Below are positions 35,582 to 46,633 of a stretch of 64,000 bases of DNA, one piece after another. Positions within the stretch are counted from its first letter, which is position 1. Each line of letters opens with the position of its first letter. The notes beneath the pieces were generated by a model that saw only the letters and a program-made list of their open reading frames with translations, searched no databases and was not told where the DNA came from. The stretch lies in assembly GCF_026723865.1 (NCBI RefSeq), contig NZ_CP113529.1:248001-312000 (forward strand), written 5' to 3'. This DNA comes from Mycobacterium sp. Aquia_216 (GTDB lineage Bacteria > Actinomycetota > Actinomycetes > Mycobacteriales > Mycobacteriaceae). Position numbers and translations under genes: made by a program.

Positions 35582-35624
35582 GCGCGCATCTTAGGCTCGC
35601 CGAAGGACTGCCGGGTGGTGTTTA

Positions 35625-37574
35625 TCAACGGCCGGCCGTGCGGGTGAATACCGGGGGATCCTTGGTCAGATCCACGGTGCCGACCCAGTTCAGGGTCACC
35701 GTGTAGTCAGGGACACCGGCGGCATGGCCCTGATAGACGAGGCTGCCACCGATCGAGACCACCATCTTGGCGGCGTCAAAGTTGAGGGTTGTTTTGGTGA
35801 AATCACCGGGGCTGGCCGAGATGTCGATCGTGGGATTGTCCGGGCTGAGTCGGGGGCAGTCGGGTGGCGGCTCCGCTCCGCGGTAGCAGTAATGCACCCA
35901 GTTGTCGATGGCCGTCTTGGCCGCTTGGCGGCCCACATCGTTGAGCGCCGCTGCCGGCTTGATGGTGGGTCGGTCGGTGGCGCCGCCGAGCGCGTCGAGC
36001 AACACCGGCGGAGTCTGCGCGGAGATGTCGACGAAGCGGTTACTGGACGAGACGGACAGTGCGCCCGGGAAGACCGCGACCGGCGATGCCCCGTCGGTGG
36101 CAACACCCCACAGCGCAACCGCTTTCAGCGATGCGTCGGTGCTGCCCGGTGGTCCGATGTCGACAGCGACCGTCGCGGTGTCGAGTTTCCATTCGTCGCT
36201 ATCGCGGCGCACGGCGACGCGGGCCTGTGACAGCGTCGGGCCGAACCTGGCGGACAGCATCAGATACTGCACTTGCTGCGGGTCGTCGCCGGCGGGCACC
36301 GGGGCCTGGGTCGCGGTGATAGCGCTGATCGGCATCGCGGCGAGCTGGGCACGTAGCACGTCTACGGTCGCGAATTGCGTTGTCGCCGGCGGATTTACAC
36401 TCAGCGCGAGCGCGGCCGCGGCGTCGCCGCGAGCAAGCGCCTCCAGGTAGTGCTGCCCGGCGAGCCGGGCCGCTTCTTGCTGCTGCGGGCCTAGCTGGGT
36501 AGCGGCGTGACGACCGTGGTCGGTCAGTCGAGGGATCACCATGAGGGCGACGACGGCCACAACGGTGATCCCTGCCGTAAGCAAGGCAGCGATTCGCACT
36601 CCGCGCCGGCGGCCGAGCTTACGCCGTTGGACGCCGCTGGGCGGTGGGCCCGGTGCGACTGGTCGTGGCGGCCCGGGCGGCGCGTACCTGGGCGGAGGCG
36701 CCGGGGCGGGCCGAGTGAGTTCGGCAGTTGACGCATGCAGTTGGCCGGCCAGGGCTGCGGCGAAGTCGCTGCAGCGGTCGAACCGCTCGGCGGGGTTTTT
36801 CGCCAGCGCGCGGGCGAATATCCGGTCGGTGGCGGCCAGGTCCGGACGCAGCATGCCGGGCAGTGGCGGCGGCGCTGTCAGGTGCGCGCTGATCACCGCG
36901 ACCGGGCTGGCGTTGGCAAACAGCTTGGCGCCGGTCAGCAGGTAATAAGCGGTAGCGGCCAGCGCGTACTGATCCGCGCGCCCATCGAGGGGGCTGCCCA
37001 ACAGCTGTTCGGGCGCACAGTAGTCGACGGTGCCGACCGTCGCATTGGTCACCGTCAAGCCCGTGTTGTCATCGACAGGGCGGGCAATACCGAAGTCGCT
37101 CAACAGGATTCGTGGTGGGCTGCCGTCATCGGGTCGACTGATCATGATATTGCCCGGTTTCACGTCACGGTGCAGCAAGCCGCGGTGATGGGCGTAATCC
37201 AGCGCCGCGCCGACGGCGGTCACAATCGCCACCACTTCGCCCGGGGGCATCCCGCGCGAGTACTGCCGGTCCATCAGCGCGCGGGTATCGGGCCCGTTGA
37301 CATAGTCCATGGCGATCCACAACTGGCCCTCGAACTCGCCGCGGTCGTGCACGCCGACAATATGGGGGTGCCACAGGCCGCCCGCCAGTTCGGCCTCGCG
37401 GTTGAAGCGTTGCTGGTAGTCGGGATCCGCCGACACATCGGCGCGCAGGATTTTCAGCGCTTCGAGACGGGGCAGCCGGGGATGGCGTACCGCGTAGACC
37501 TCACCCATGCCACCAATTCCGAGCAGCCGCCCCACGGTGTAGCCGGCGAACTGCGCCCCCTCGCCTAACGGCAT
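35625..37574 (-). CDS. PknF-like receptor Ser/Thr protein kinase 2
   Basis: A 649-aa tandem paralogue of the downstream kinase, with the same numbering of active-site elements: GIGGMGEVY (19-27), K41, HRDVKPGN (135-142), DFG (160-162), APE (187-189). A membrane helix lies near 345 ([21 protein letters not shown]), and the extracellular part ends [16 protein letters not shown], so the duplication includes the sensor domain although that part has diverged more. The start MPLGEG at 37574 is preferred to the ATG two codons upstream by comparison with kinase 1. It is convergent with nothing; pcnA lies upstream on the same strand. Confidence 0.9.
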   Translation of the reverse strand: MPLGEGAQFAGYTVGRLLGIGGMGEVYAVRHPRLPRLEALKILRADVSADPDYQQRFNREAELAGGLWHPHIVGVHDRGEFEGQLWIAMDYVNGPDTRALMDRQYSRGMPPGEVVAIVTAVGAALDYAHHRGLLHRDVKPGNIMISRPDDGSPPRILLSDFGIARPVDDNTGLTVTNATVGTVDYCAPEQLLGSPLDGRADQYALAATAYYLLTGAKLFANASPVAVISAHLTAPPPLPGMLRPDLAATDRIFARALAKNPAERFDRCSDFAAALAGQLHASTAELTRPAPAPPPRYAPPGPPRPVAPGPPPSGVQRRKLGRRRGVRIAALLTAGITVVAVVALMVIPRLTDHGRHAATQLGPQQQEAARLAGQHYLEALARGDAAAALALSVNPPATTQFATVDVLRAQLAAMPISAITATQAPVPAGDDPQQVQYLMLSARFGPTLSQARVAVRRDSDEWKLDTATVAVDIGPPGSTDASLKAVALWGVATDGASPVAVFPGALSVSSSNRFVDISAQTPPVLLDALGGATDRPTIKPAAALNDVGRQAAKTAIDNWVHYCYRGAEPPPDCPRLSPDNPTIDISASPGDFTKTTLNFDAAKMVVSIGGSLVYQGHAAGVPDYTVTLNWVGTVDLTKDPPVFTRTAGR

Positions 37575-37619
37575 GAGCAAATCCTAGAACTCGTCGGGGT
37601 CCCGAATGCTGCGGACTAT

Positions 37620-39074
37620 TTACCCGGTCCCCCGGGATTGCCACCAGGCCAGTAGCTCGGCGGTGGCCTCCTCGTCGGTCAACGGTCCCCGGTCCAGCCG
37701 CAACTCCTTCAAGAACCGCCACGCCTCACCGACCTGCGGCCCCGCCGGGATGTCGAGCAACTCCATGATCCGGTTGCCGTCCAGATCGGGACGCACCCGC
37801 GCCAGATCCTCCTGAGCGGCCAGCTCGGCGATGCGCGCCTCGAGGCGGTCGTAGTTGGCCTGCAGCCGAGCGGCTCGGCGTTTGTTGCGGGTCGTGCAGT
37901 CGGCGCGCACCAGCTTGTGCAGCCGCGCGAGCAACGGCCCGGCGTCGGTGACGTAGCGGCGCACCGCGGAATCGGTCCACTTCCCGTCGCCGTAGCCGTG
38001 GAACCGCAGATGCAGATACACCAGCTGGGAGATGTCGTCGACCATCTGCTTGGAGTACTTGAGCGCCCGCAGCCGCTTGCGAGTCATCTTGGCGCCGACC
38101 ACCTCGTGGTGGTGAAAGCTCACGCCGCCGTTGTCTTCGTGGCGTCTGGTGGCGGGCTTGCCGATGTCGTGCAGCAGCGCCGCCCAGCGCAGCACCAGAT
38201 CCGGGCCTCCCTCGGGCGGGGGGTCTTCCAAGGCGACGGCTTGGCGCAGCACGGTCAGCGAATGCTGGTAGACGTCCTTGTGCTGGTGGTGTTCGTCGAT
38301 GGCCATCTGCATCGCGCCGACTTCGGGCAGCACGACCTCACCCATCCCGGTCTGCACCAGTAGGTCGACGCCGGCCACCGGGTCGGCGCCCAACAGCAGC
38401 TTGTCCAGCTCGGCGGCCACCCGTTCGGCACTGATGCGGCCCAGCTGCGGGGCCATCTCCTCGATCGCCGTCCGCACCCGCGGGGCCACGCTGAACCCGA
38501 GTTGCGAGACGAACCGGGCGGCGCGCAGCATCCGCAGCGGGTCGTCGCCGAAGGACACCGCGGGCGCCGCCGGGGTATCCAGCACCCGGGCCCGCAGCGC
38601 CGCCAAACCGCCCAGGGGATCCAGGAACTCGCCCGGCCCGCTCGACGTGATGCGCACGGCCATCGCGTTCACGGTGAAATCCCGGCGCACCAAGTCGTCG
38701 TCGAGACGATCGCCGAATTGCACCTCGGGATTGCGCGACACCTGGTCGTAGGTGTCGGCCCGGAACGTGGTGATCTCCAGGCGGTGCTCGTCCTTGCCGA
38801 CGCCCACGGTGCCGAATTCGATCCCGGTATCCCAGACCGCGTCGGCCCACCCCCGCACGATCCGCTGCACCTGCTCGGGGTGCGCGTCGGTGGTGAAGTC
38901 CAGATCGGGACTCAACCTGCCCAGCAGCGCGTCACGCACCGAACCGCCGACCAGATACAAGTCGTGTCCCGCGGCCTCGAACCGGGAGCCCAGTCCGCTC
39001 AGCAGCGCGGCATGCTGATTCAGGGCCTTCGCAGCCGACGTCAGCAGCTCCACTTCGGCGGCGGCTTCAGACAC
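37620..39074 (-). CDS. pcnA: CCA-adding tRNA nucleotidyltransferase
   Basis: A 484-aa class II nucleotidyltransferase (480 in H37Rv; Rv3907c), named PcnA in mycobacteria but expected to add or repair the CCA end of tRNA. The polymerase head has [13 protein letters not shown] and the DLDFTTD metal site near residues 41-60, [10 protein letters not shown] follows, and an HD domain is seen in [16 protein letters not shown] with [11 protein letters not shown]. It is divergent from mutT4, with a shared promoter region of 95 bases. Confidence 0.96.
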   Translation of the reverse strand: MSEAAAEVELLTSAAKALNQHAALLSGLGSRFEAAGHDLYLVGGSVRDALLGRLSPDLDFTTDAHPEQVQRIVRGWADAVWDTGIEFGTVGVGKDEHRLEITTFRADTYDQVSRNPEVQFGDRLDDDLVRRDFTVNAMAVRITSSGPGEFLDPLGGLAALRARVLDTPAAPAVSFGDDPLRMLRAARFVSQLGFSVAPRVRTAIEEMAPQLGRISAERVAAELDKLLLGADPVAGVDLLVQTGMGEVVLPEVGAMQMAIDEHHQHKDVYQHSLTVLRQAVALEDPPPEGGPDLVLRWAALLHDIGKPATRRHEDNGGVSFHHHEVVGAKMTRKRLRALKYSKQMVDDISQLVYLHLRFHGYGDGKWTDSAVRRYVTDAGPLLARLHKLVRADCTTRNKRRAARLQANYDRLEARIAELAAQEDLARVRPDLDGNRIMELLDIPAGPQVGEAWRFLKELRLDRGPLTDEEATAELLAWWQSRGTG

Positions 39075-39169
39075 GTTCGATCAGCCTAGTCGCGCGCGGG
39101 CGGTCGTCGCGCCCGCACCAGCGGCGAGTGTGTCCAGAAGAACAGCTCGTGCCAGCTACTATCGCTTGG

Positions 39170-39901
39170 GTGTCGGATGGCGAACAAGCCAAACCACGTC
39201 GACGCCGGGGGCGCCGTCGGGGTCGTGGCGGTGTCGGTGCGTCCGAGAACGACGCCGACGCCAAAGTGACCGCCAACGCGGCGGCGGGCAACAAGCGCCG
39301 ACCGCGCGCGCCGCGCCGGATGCCGGAGCGGTTGCGCACCGTGCACGAAACGTCCGCGGGCGGGCTGGTGATCGACGGCATCGACGGACCGCGCGACGGT
39401 CAGGTCGCGGCTTTGATCGGGCGCGTCGATCGGCGCGGGCGAATGCTGTGGTCGCTGCCCAAGGGGCACATCGAACTCGGCGAGACGGCCGAGCAGACCG
39501 CCATTCGCGAGGTTGCCGAGGAGACCGGAATTCGCGGCAGCGTGCTGGCCGCGCTGGGTCGCATCGACTACTGGTTCGTCACCGACGGTCGCCGGGTGCA
39601 CAAGACGGTGCACCACTATCTGATGCGCTTCTCCGGCGGCGAGCTTTCCGACGAGGACCTCGAAGTCGCCGAGGTGGCCTGGGTGCCGATGCGGGAGCTG
39701 CCCTCCCGGCTGGCCTACGCCGACGAACGCCGCCTCGCCGAGGTCGCCAACGAGCTGATCGGGAAGCTGCAGAGCGACGGTCCCGCCGCGCTTCCACCGC
39801 TGCCCCCGAGCGCACCCCGGCGAAACCCGCAGACACATTCCCGAACCCGGCATTCCGACAAGCCCCCCGGTCGTAAGAACGGTCACGGGCCGGGGCCGTG
39901 A
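39170..39901 (+). CDS. mutT4: Nudix hydrolase MutT4
   Basis: A 243-aa Nudix protein (248 in H37Rv; Rv3908) thought to hydrolyse nucleotide substrates and limit mutation. The Nudix box is complete: [23 protein letters not shown]. The N-terminus is strongly basic ([12 protein letters not shown]). I chose the GTG at 39170, which gives [12 protein letters not shown] as in the family, over a start 14 codons upstream. Its last four bases overlap the GTG of the next gene. Confidence 0.93.
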   Translation: MSDGEQAKPRRRRGRRRGRGGVGASENDADAKVTANAAAGNKRRPRAPRRMPERLRTVHETSAGGLVIDGIDGPRDGQVAALIGRVDRRGRMLWSLPKGHIELGETAEQTAIREVAEETGIRGSVLAALGRIDYWFVTDGRRVHKTVHHYLMRFSGGELSDEDLEVAEVAWVPMRELPSRLAYADERRLAEVANELIGKLQSDGPAALPPLPPSAPRRNPQTHSRTRHSDKPPGRKNGHGPGP

Positions 39902-42297
39902 CCGTTCTGCGACTCCGCTGGGCCGGTTTGTTGCGCCTTGCCGTCGTGGTCGGCATCGTGGCCGGTTTTGCGGTGCTGCTCACCGGGCCGATCGCTATGC
40001 CTCGCGCGGCGGCCGACGAGCCCGGAGCGACCCCGTTCGTCCGGGTCCGCATCGACCAGGTGACCCCGGACGTCGTCACCACGACGAGCCCGCCGGTCGT
40101 CACGGTCACCGGCATGGTGACCAACATCGGTGACCGTCCCGTCCGCGACGTGATGGTCCGCCTCGAACACGCCGCCGCGGTCGACGCGTCCGCAGGCCTG
40201 CGCACCTCGCTGGACGGCAGCACCGACCAGTACCAGCCGGCCGCCGAATTCCTCACGGTGGCACCGGAACTGCAGCGTGGGCAAGAAGTCGGTTTCACCC
40301 TGTCCGCCCCGCTGCGCTCGTTGGCCAAGCCGTCGCTGGGAATCGACCAGCCGGGGATCTACCCCGTGCTGGTCAACGCCAACGGAACACCCGACTACGG
40401 CGCGCCCGCGCGGCTCGACAACGCGCGGTTCCTGCTGCCCGTGATCGGGGTGCCGCCCGACCGCGCCGACTCCCTGGAATCCGCGGTCGCGCCCGACACC
40501 TCGAAACCCCTGTGGGTCACCATGCTGTGGCCGCTGGCCGACCGGCCGCGGTTGTCCCCGGGCCAACCCGGAGGCGCCATCCCGGTCCGGCTGGTCGACG
40601 ACGACCTGGCCACCTCGCTGGCCACCGGCGGTCGCCTGGACATCCTGCTGTCCGCGGCCGAGGTCGCGACCAGCCACGACGTCGACCCCGACGGCGCGGT
40701 CGGCCGGGCACTGTGCCTGGCCATCGACCCGGATCTGCTGGTCACCGTCAACGCGATGACGGCCGGCTATGTCGTGTCCAACTCCCCCGACGGCCCCGCG
40801 CAACAACCGGGCACCCCGACGCACCCGGGCACCGGGCAGACCGCCGCGACCGGCTGGCTGAACCGGTTACGCGCGCTGGGCAGGCACACCTGCGTGGCGC
40901 CGCTGCCCTACGCGCAAGCCGATCTCGGCGCCCTGCAACGCGTCAACGATCCGGGCCTGAGCGCGATCGCCACCACCAGCGTCGGCGACATCATCGACCA
41001 CATCCTGGACGTCCAATCCACCCGGGGCGCCACGCTGCTGCCCGAGGGCCCGTTGACGGACGGCGCGGTCGACCTGCTCGGCGCCAACAACAGCACGGTC
41101 GCCGTCGCCGCCGCCGACTTGGTCGCCCCGGACGCGCAAGGGTCGTCGGGACCCAGTGTCGACACCGCGCCCCGGCGGCTGTCTCCGCAGGTGGTGGTCG
41201 CGCCGTTCGACCCGGCGGTCGGGGCGGCGCTGGCCGGAGCGGGCAACAACCCCAGCGTCCCCACTTATCTGGACCCCTCGCTGACAGTCCGGCTCGCGCA
41301 CGACTCGAGCACCGCGCGGCGCCAGGACGCCCTGGGCTCCATGTTCTGGCATGCCCTGGACAGAGACGCCCCGCCGCGCACCCAAATCCTGGTCCCGCCG
41401 GCGACCTGGAACCTGCAAGCCGATGACGCGCAGGTCATCCTGACGGCGCTGGCCACCACGATCCGATCCGGTTTGGGAGTGCCGCGACCTCTTGCGGCGG
41501 TGATCGCCGAAGCCCAAGCCGTGGACGCGGCCCACACCCCGCCGCCGCTGGACGGCCCCACCCCGGAGCGCGGCCGCTTCGGTGAGAACGTCGTCGCCGA
41601 CATCAACGGTCAAGTTGGCCGGCTGTGGAAGCTGACCTCGGCGTTGAGTACCGACGAGCGCACCGGGCTGACCGGCGTCCAGTACACCGCGCCGCTGCGC
41701 GAAGACATGCTGCGTTCGTTGAGCCAGTCGGAGTCACCCGATACCCGCAACGGGCTGGCCCAGCAGCGACTGGCGGTCGTCGGGAACACGATCAACGACC
41801 TGTTCGGCGCGGTGACGATCGTCAACCCGGGCGGCTCCTACACGCTGGCCACCGAGCACAGTCCGCTGCCGGTGGCGTTGCACAACGGCCTCGCCGTGCC
41901 GATCAAGGTCCGCCTGCAGGTCGACGCGCCGCCGGGGATGACCGTGAGCGACGTCGGGCAGATCGAATTGCCGCCCGGCTACCTGCCGCTGCGGGTACCG
42001 ATCGAGGTGAACTTCACCCAACGCGTCGCCATCGACGTGACGCTGCGAACTCCGGACGGCACGCGGCTGGGCGAACCGGTACGCATGTCGGTGCACTCCA
42101 ACGCCTATGGCAAGGTGCTGTTCGCGATCACCCTGACCGCCGCGGCGGTGCTGGTGCTGCTCGCCGGCCGACGGCTGTGGCACCGGTTCCGCGGCCAGCC
42201 CGACCGCGCCGACCTGGACCGCCCCGACCCGCCCCACCGACCCGCCGACGCGGGACGTGAGGTCGGCGGTCGCGTCGACGAAGAGCACCGCGTATGA
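39898..42297 (+). CDS. DUF6049-family exported membrane protein (Rv3909 family)
   Basis: A 799-aa protein (802 in H37Rv). An N-terminal hydrophobic signal ([23 protein letters not shown]) and one C-terminal helix ([22 protein letters not shown]) enclose a large extracytoplasmic domain starting [26 protein letters not shown]. Its position, coupled by four-base overlaps to mutT4 and to murJ, suggests a role with MurJ in the envelope, but the function is unknown. Start GTG at 39898. Confidence 0.9.
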   Translation: MTVLRLRWAGLLRLAVVVGIVAGFAVLLTGPIAMPRAAADEPGATPFVRVRIDQVTPDVVTTTSPPVVTVTGMVTNIGDRPVRDVMVRLEHAAAVDASAGLRTSLDGSTDQYQPAAEFLTVAPELQRGQEVGFTLSAPLRSLAKPSLGIDQPGIYPVLVNANGTPDYGAPARLDNARFLLPVIGVPPDRADSLESAVAPDTSKPLWVTMLWPLADRPRLSPGQPGGAIPVRLVDDDLATSLATGGRLDILLSAAEVATSHDVDPDGAVGRALCLAIDPDLLVTVNAMTAGYVVSNSPDGPAQQPGTPTHPGTGQTAATGWLNRLRALGRHTCVAPLPYAQADLGALQRVNDPGLSAIATTSVGDIIDHILDVQSTRGATLLPEGPLTDGAVDLLGANNSTVAVAAADLVAPDAQGSSGPSVDTAPRRLSPQVVVAPFDPAVGAALAGAGNNPSVPTYLDPSLTVRLAHDSSTARRQDALGSMFWHALDRDAPPRTQILVPPATWNLQADDAQVILTALATTIRSGLGVPRPLAAVIAEAQAVDAAHTPPPLDGPTPERGRFGENVVADINGQVGRLWKLTSALSTDERTGLTGVQYTAPLREDMLRSLSQSESPDTRNGLAQQRLAVVGNTINDLFGAVTIVNPGGSYTLATEHSPLPVALHNGLAVPIKVRLQVDAPPGMTVSDVGQIELPPGYLPLRVPIEVNFTQRVAIDVTLRTPDGTRLGEPVRMSVHSNAYGKVLFAITLTAAAVLVLLAGRRLWHRFRGQPDRADLDRPDPPHRPADAGREVGGRVDEEHRV

Positions 42298-45200
42298 AAC
42301 CCGCCTACCGGCGGTCCCATGCACAGCAGCCGCCGCAGCGGCAACCACCGCCACAGCGACCACCCGGGCCGCCGCCACCGGGCCGGATTCCGCCGCCGAC
42401 GGGACAGATCCCCCTGGGCCCCCCGGGCCCTGCCCTGCCCACGCGGCGGGTGGAGCTGTCCGACGCCGCACTGGTGTCGCGCTCGTGGGCAATGGCGCTG
42501 GCGACGCTGGTCAGCCGGATCACCGGATTCGCCCGGATCGTGGTGCTGGCCGCGATCCTGGGCGCGGCGCTGTCCAGCTCCTTCTCGGTGGCCAATCAGC
42601 TGCCGAACCTGGTTGCCGCCCTCGTGCTGGAGGCAACCTTCACCGCGATTTTCGTGCCGGTGCTGGCCCGGGCCGAACAGAGCGACCCCGACGGCGGTGC
42701 GGCGTTCGTCCGGCGCCTGGTCACGGTGACCACCACGCTGCTGGTGTTCGCCACCGCGGTGTCGGTGGTGGCCGCGCCACTGTTGGTCCGGCTGATGCTG
42801 GGCCGCAGCCCGCAGGTCAACGAGCCACTGACGACCGCGTTCGCCTACCTGCTGCTGCCGCAGGTGCTCGCCTACGGCCTCACGTCGGTATTCATGGCAA
42901 TCCTGAACACCCGCAACGTTTTCGGGCCGACGGCATGGGCGCCAGTCGTCAACAACGTCGTCGCGGTGGCGACCCTGGTGGTGTATCTGGCCGTGCCCGG
43001 TGAGCTATCGGTCGACCCCGTCCGGATGGGCAACGCCAAGCTGCTGGTGCTCGGCATCGGCACCACGCTGGGCGTGTACGCCCAGACCGCGGTGCTGCTG
43101 ATTGCGCTGCGCCGCGAGCGCATCAGCCTGCGCCCGCTGTGGGGAATCGACGCGCGACTCAAGCGGTTCGGCGCGATGGCCGCCGCGATGGTGCTCTACG
43201 TGCTGATCAGCCAGCTCGGCCTGGTGGTGGGCAACCAAATTGCCAGTACCGCAGCGGCTTCCGGTCCCGCGATCTACAACTACACCTGGCTGGTGCTGAT
43301 GCTGCCATTCGGCATGATCGGCGTGACGGTGCTGACCGTCGTGATGCCGCGACTGAGCCGCAACGCCGCGGCCGGCGACACGAAGGCCGTACTCGCCGAC
43401 CTGTCGCTGGCCACCCGGCTGACCTTGATCACGCTGATTCCGATCGTGGCGTTCATGACCGTCGGCGGGCCCGCGATCGGCAGCGCGTTGTTCGCCTACG
43501 GCCACTTCGGCGGGGTCGACGCCGGTTACCTGGGCGCCGCAATCGCGTTGTCGGCGTTCACGTTGATCCCTTACGGGCTGGTGCTCTTGCAGCTGCGCGT
43601 CTTCTACGCGCGGGAGCAGCCCTGGACGCCGATCGTGATCATCCTGGTCATCACGGCGGTCAAGATCGCCGGCTCGGTGCTCGCCCCGCACGCGACCGAT
43701 GACCCTCAGCTGGTGGCCGGGTTCCTCGGGCTGGCCAACGGGCTCGGGTTTGTGGCCGGTGCGCTCGTCGGCTACTACCTGCTGCGGCGCGCCCTGCTGC
43801 CGTCCGGCGGCCAACTCATCGGGGTCGGGGTGGTACGCACCGTCCTGGTGACGATCGTCGCGTCGATGCTCGCCGGCCTGATTGCGCACGTCGCCGACCG
43901 GCTACTGGGACTGGGCGCGTTAACCGCACACGGTGGCGCCGCCGGCTCGCTCCTGCGGCTGTCGGTGCTCGCGTGCATCATGCTGCCGATCATGGTGGCG
44001 GTCATGGTCCTCGCGCAGGTCCCGGAGGCGGCGACGGTGATGGCGGCCGTCAGGCGCCGGATCGGCGGCCGCGGCGCCGGCCCACACGCGGTGCGAGAAT
44101 CCCGCCCGTCGGCTGTGCCACGGGGATCGTCCCCACGGGACCCCGTCACGTACCCTGAGCAGAGGAATTCGTCCCCGCCGGGGGCCCCTGCGCTTCAGGA
44201 GGTGGTCCAGGAGCCGATCCGGCGCAGGCCTCCGGATCGAGCAGGCGATGCCCGGCTAGCGAAAGGACCGGAGGTGACCGACCGCCCCTTGGAACGCCCC
44301 GCGTCCGGCCCCGGGTCCGGCGGCGAGTTCCCACGTCCGGCTGCCGACGACTTTCAGCCCGACATTCCCCCCGCGCGCAGGCCCGAACCGTCGGTCCCGC
44401 CCCTGGCGGAGCATCGCAACGGCGACTTGGTCCGCGATCGCGGCGCCGAATCGTCGGGCGACGATGTGCACCTGGTTCCCGGCGCCCGTATCGCCGGTGG
44501 CCGGTATCGGCTGCTGGTCTTCCACGGCGGTGCGCCGCCCCTGCAATTCTGGCAGGCCCTCGACACCGCGCTGGACCGTCAAGTGGCGCTCACATTCGTC
44601 GACCCGGACGGCGCACTGCCCGAAGAGGTGCTGCAGGAAATCCTGTCGCGCACGTTGCGGCTCAGCCGGATCGACAAGGCCGGCATCGCCCGCGTGCTCG
44701 ACGTGGTCCACTCCAGTCATGGTGGCCTGGTCGTCGCGGAGTGGATTCGCGGCGGCTCGCTCCAAGAGGTGGCGGACACCGCGCCGTCGGCCGTCGGTGC
44801 CGTCCGGGCGATGCAGTCGCTGGCCGCGGCCGCCGATGCCGCCCACCGCGCCGGGGTCGCCCTGTCGATCGACCACCCCAGCCGGGTTCGGGTCAGCATC
44901 GACGGCGACGTCGTGCTCGCCTACCCGGCGACGATGCCCGACGCCAACCCAGAGGACGACATCCGCGGAATCGGCGCCTCGCTCTACGCGCTGTTGGTCA
45001 ACCGGTGGCCGCTGCCGGAATTCGGGGCGCGCAGCGGGCTCGCACCGGCCGACCGCGATGGATCGGGCCTTCCGGTCGAGCCCAACGCCATCGATCGCGA
45101 CATTCCCTTCCAGATCTCCGCAGTCGCCGTGCGGGCAGTTCAGGAAGATGGCGGAATCCGCAGTGCGTCAACGCTTTTGAACCTCCTGCAACAGGCCACC

Positions 45201-45938
45201 GCGGTGGCCGACCGCACCGAAGTGCTCGGCCCGATCGACGACTCGCCGCCCCCTGAGGCCCCTCGTCCGAGCGGCCGGGAGTACGCCACCCTGGTGCGCC
45301 GGCGCCGCAACCTGGCGATCGGTGGCGCCGCGGCACTCGTGATCATCGTGGTCGCGTTGTTGGTGCTGGCGTCGGTCGTCAGCAAGATCTTCGGCAATGT
45401 CGGCGGCGGCCTCAACAAGGACGAGCTCGGGCTCAACGGGCCGAGTTCGTCGAGCTCCTCGTCGTCGACGAGTCCCGCAGCGTCGGGCAGCGTCGTCAAA
45501 CCCACGCGGGCCACGGTCTTCTCCCCCGACGGAGATCCCGACAACGCGGGTACCGCCGGCCAGGCCATCGATGGCGACCCCACCACCGCCTGGGCGACCG
45601 AGGTGTATACCGACGCTGTGCCGTTCCCCAGCTTCAAGCAGGGCGAAGGGTTGATATTGCAGCTGCCGCAACCCACCGTGGTCGGCCAGGTCACCATCGA
45701 CACCCCGAGTACCGGCACGAAGGTCGAGATTCGCTCCGCCTCCACAGCTTCGCCGTCAAAACTCGAGGACACCACCGTGCTGGCCCCGGCGTTCACGCTC
45801 AGGCCCGGTCATAACGTCATCCCGGTCAGGGCGGGCGCGCCGACGTCGAACCTGCTGGTGTGGATCTCCACCTTGGGGACCACCAACGGCAGGAGCCAGG
45901 CCGGTCTCTCGGAGATCACCGTTCAAGCCGCATCCTGA
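42294..45938 (+). CDS. murJ: MurJ/MviN lipid II flippase with fused pseudokinase
   Basis: A 1214-aa protein (1184 in H37Rv; Rv3910). A Pro-rich start is followed by the MurJ transporter with about 14 membrane helices (SRITGFARIVVLAAILGAA onward, to about residue 590). The cytosolic part has a kinase-like domain near 735-975 (GRYRLLVFHG... GGSLQEV) with no HRD or DFG motif, so it is a pseudokinase; in M. tuberculosis it is phosphorylated by PknB and binds FhaA. Another helix (about 1002-1033), a Ser-rich linker and an extracellular discoidin-like domain (AIDGDPTTAWATE) end it. Confidence 0.96.
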   Translation: MKPAYRRSHAQQPPQRQPPPQRPPGPPPPGRIPPPTGQIPLGPPGPALPTRRVELSDAALVSRSWAMALATLVSRITGFARIVVLAAILGAALSSSFSVANQLPNLVAALVLEATFTAIFVPVLARAEQSDPDGGAAFVRRLVTVTTTLLVFATAVSVVAAPLLVRLMLGRSPQVNEPLTTAFAYLLLPQVLAYGLTSVFMAILNTRNVFGPTAWAPVVNNVVAVATLVVYLAVPGELSVDPVRMGNAKLLVLGIGTTLGVYAQTAVLLIALRRERISLRPLWGIDARLKRFGAMAAAMVLYVLISQLGLVVGNQIASTAAASGPAIYNYTWLVLMLPFGMIGVTVLTVVMPRLSRNAAAGDTKAVLADLSLATRLTLITLIPIVAFMTVGGPAIGSALFAYGHFGGVDAGYLGAAIALSAFTLIPYGLVLLQLRVFYAREQPWTPIVIILVITAVKIAGSVLAPHATDDPQLVAGFLGLANGLGFVAGALVGYYLLRRALLPSGGQLIGVGVVRTVLVTIVASMLAGLIAHVADRLLGLGALTAHGGAAGSLLRLSVLACIMLPIMVAVMVLAQVPEAATVMAAVRRRIGGRGAGPHAVRESRPSAVPRGSSPRDPVTYPEQRNSSPPGAPALQEVVQEPIRRRPPDRAGDARLAKGPEVTDRPLERPASGPGSGGEFPRPAADDFQPDIPPARRPEPSVPPLAEHRNGDLVRDRGAESSGDDVHLVPGARIAGGRYRLLVFHGGAPPLQFWQALDTALDRQVALTFVDPDGALPEEVLQEILSRTLRLSRIDKAGIARVLDVVHSSHGGLVVAEWIRGGSLQEVADTAPSAVGAVRAMQSLAAAADAAHRAGVALSIDHPSRVRVSIDGDVVLAYPATMPDANPEDDIRGIGASLYALLVNRWPLPEFGARSGLAPADRDGSGLPVEPNAIDRDIPFQISAVAVRAVQEDGGIRSASTLLNLLQQATAVADRTEVLGPIDDSPPPEAPRPSGREYATLVRRRRNLAIGGAAALVIIVVALLVLASVVSKIFGNVGGGLNKDELGLNGPSSSSSSSSTSPAASGSVVKPTRATVFSPDGDPDNAGTAGQAIDGDPTTAWATEVYTDAVPFPSFKQGEGLILQLPQPTVVGQVTIDTPSTGTKVEIRSASTASPSKLEDTTVLAPAFTLRPGHNVIPVRAGAPTSNLLVWISTLGTTNGRSQAGLSEITVQAAS

Positions 45939-45999
45939 GACTCACAACCACGCCCTCTAGTGAAGTGCCGCGGGACCACCGATTGGTTACTGTCCGGCC

Positions 46000-46587
46000 G
46001 TGGGCTTCAGGGGGTACATCCAGCAGGAACGCAGTGATGCCGAACTGCTGGCCGCCCACGTCGCCGGCGACCGCGACGCCTTCGGCGAGTTGTTCGGGCG
46101 CCACCGACGTCAGCTGCACCGGCTGGCCCGGCTGACCACCCGCTCTCCCGAGGACGCGGAAGACGCACTGCAGGATGCCATGCTGTCGGCGCACCGGGGC
46201 GCCGGTTCGTTTCGGTATGACGCCGCGGTCGGCAGCTGGCTGCACCGGATTGTGGTCAACGCCTGCCTGGACCGGTTGCGGCGCACTAAATGCCACCCGA
46301 CGACGCCGCTCGAGGACGTCCACCCGGTGCCCGATCGCACGGCTCAGGTCGAAACGGCCATGCTGGTGCAACGCGCACTGATGCGTCTTCCCGTGGAGCA
46401 GCGCGCCACCATCGTGGCGGTGGACATGCAGGGCTACTCGATCGCCGACACCGCCGCGCTGCTGGGCGTCGCCGAGGGCACTGTCAAGAGCCGATGCGCC
46501 CGGGCCCGGGTGCGGCTCGCCCAGCTGCTCGGCTACCTGGACGCCGGCGCCCACCCCACGCCCGAGCGCCCCGCCGGTCAGCACTAA
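46000..46587 (+). CDS. sigM: ECF sigma factor SigM
   Basis: A 195-aa ECF sigma factor (Rv3911). Region 2 has DAELLAAHVAGDRDAFGELFGRHHR and DALQDAMLSAHR; region 4 has LPVEQRATIVAVDMQGYSIADTAALLGVAEGTVKSR. In M. tuberculosis SigM controls a few genes including esx genes. The start GTG 46000 gives MGFRGYIQQERSDAELL; it is the best available but not certain. The anti-sigma gene follows after 46 bases. Confidence 0.95.
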   Translation: MGFRGYIQQERSDAELLAAHVAGDRDAFGELFGRHRRQLHRLARLTTRSPEDAEDALQDAMLSAHRGAGSFRYDAAVGSWLHRIVVNACLDRLRRTKCHPTTPLEDVHPVPDRTAQVETAMLVQRALMRLPVEQRATIVAVDMQGYSIADTAALLGVAEGTVKSRCARARVRLAQLLGYLDAGAHPTPERPAGQH

Positions 46588-46633
46588 GGGCCGGGCGTGA
46601 CCATCCGTCTGGGCATGACGGACACTGGGGCGG

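Noticed and set aside
45430..45490. Serine-codon repeat in murJ as a possible unstable tandem repeat
   Set aside because: The codons vary and the Ser-rich linker is a normal feature of this family between the membrane helix and the outer domain.
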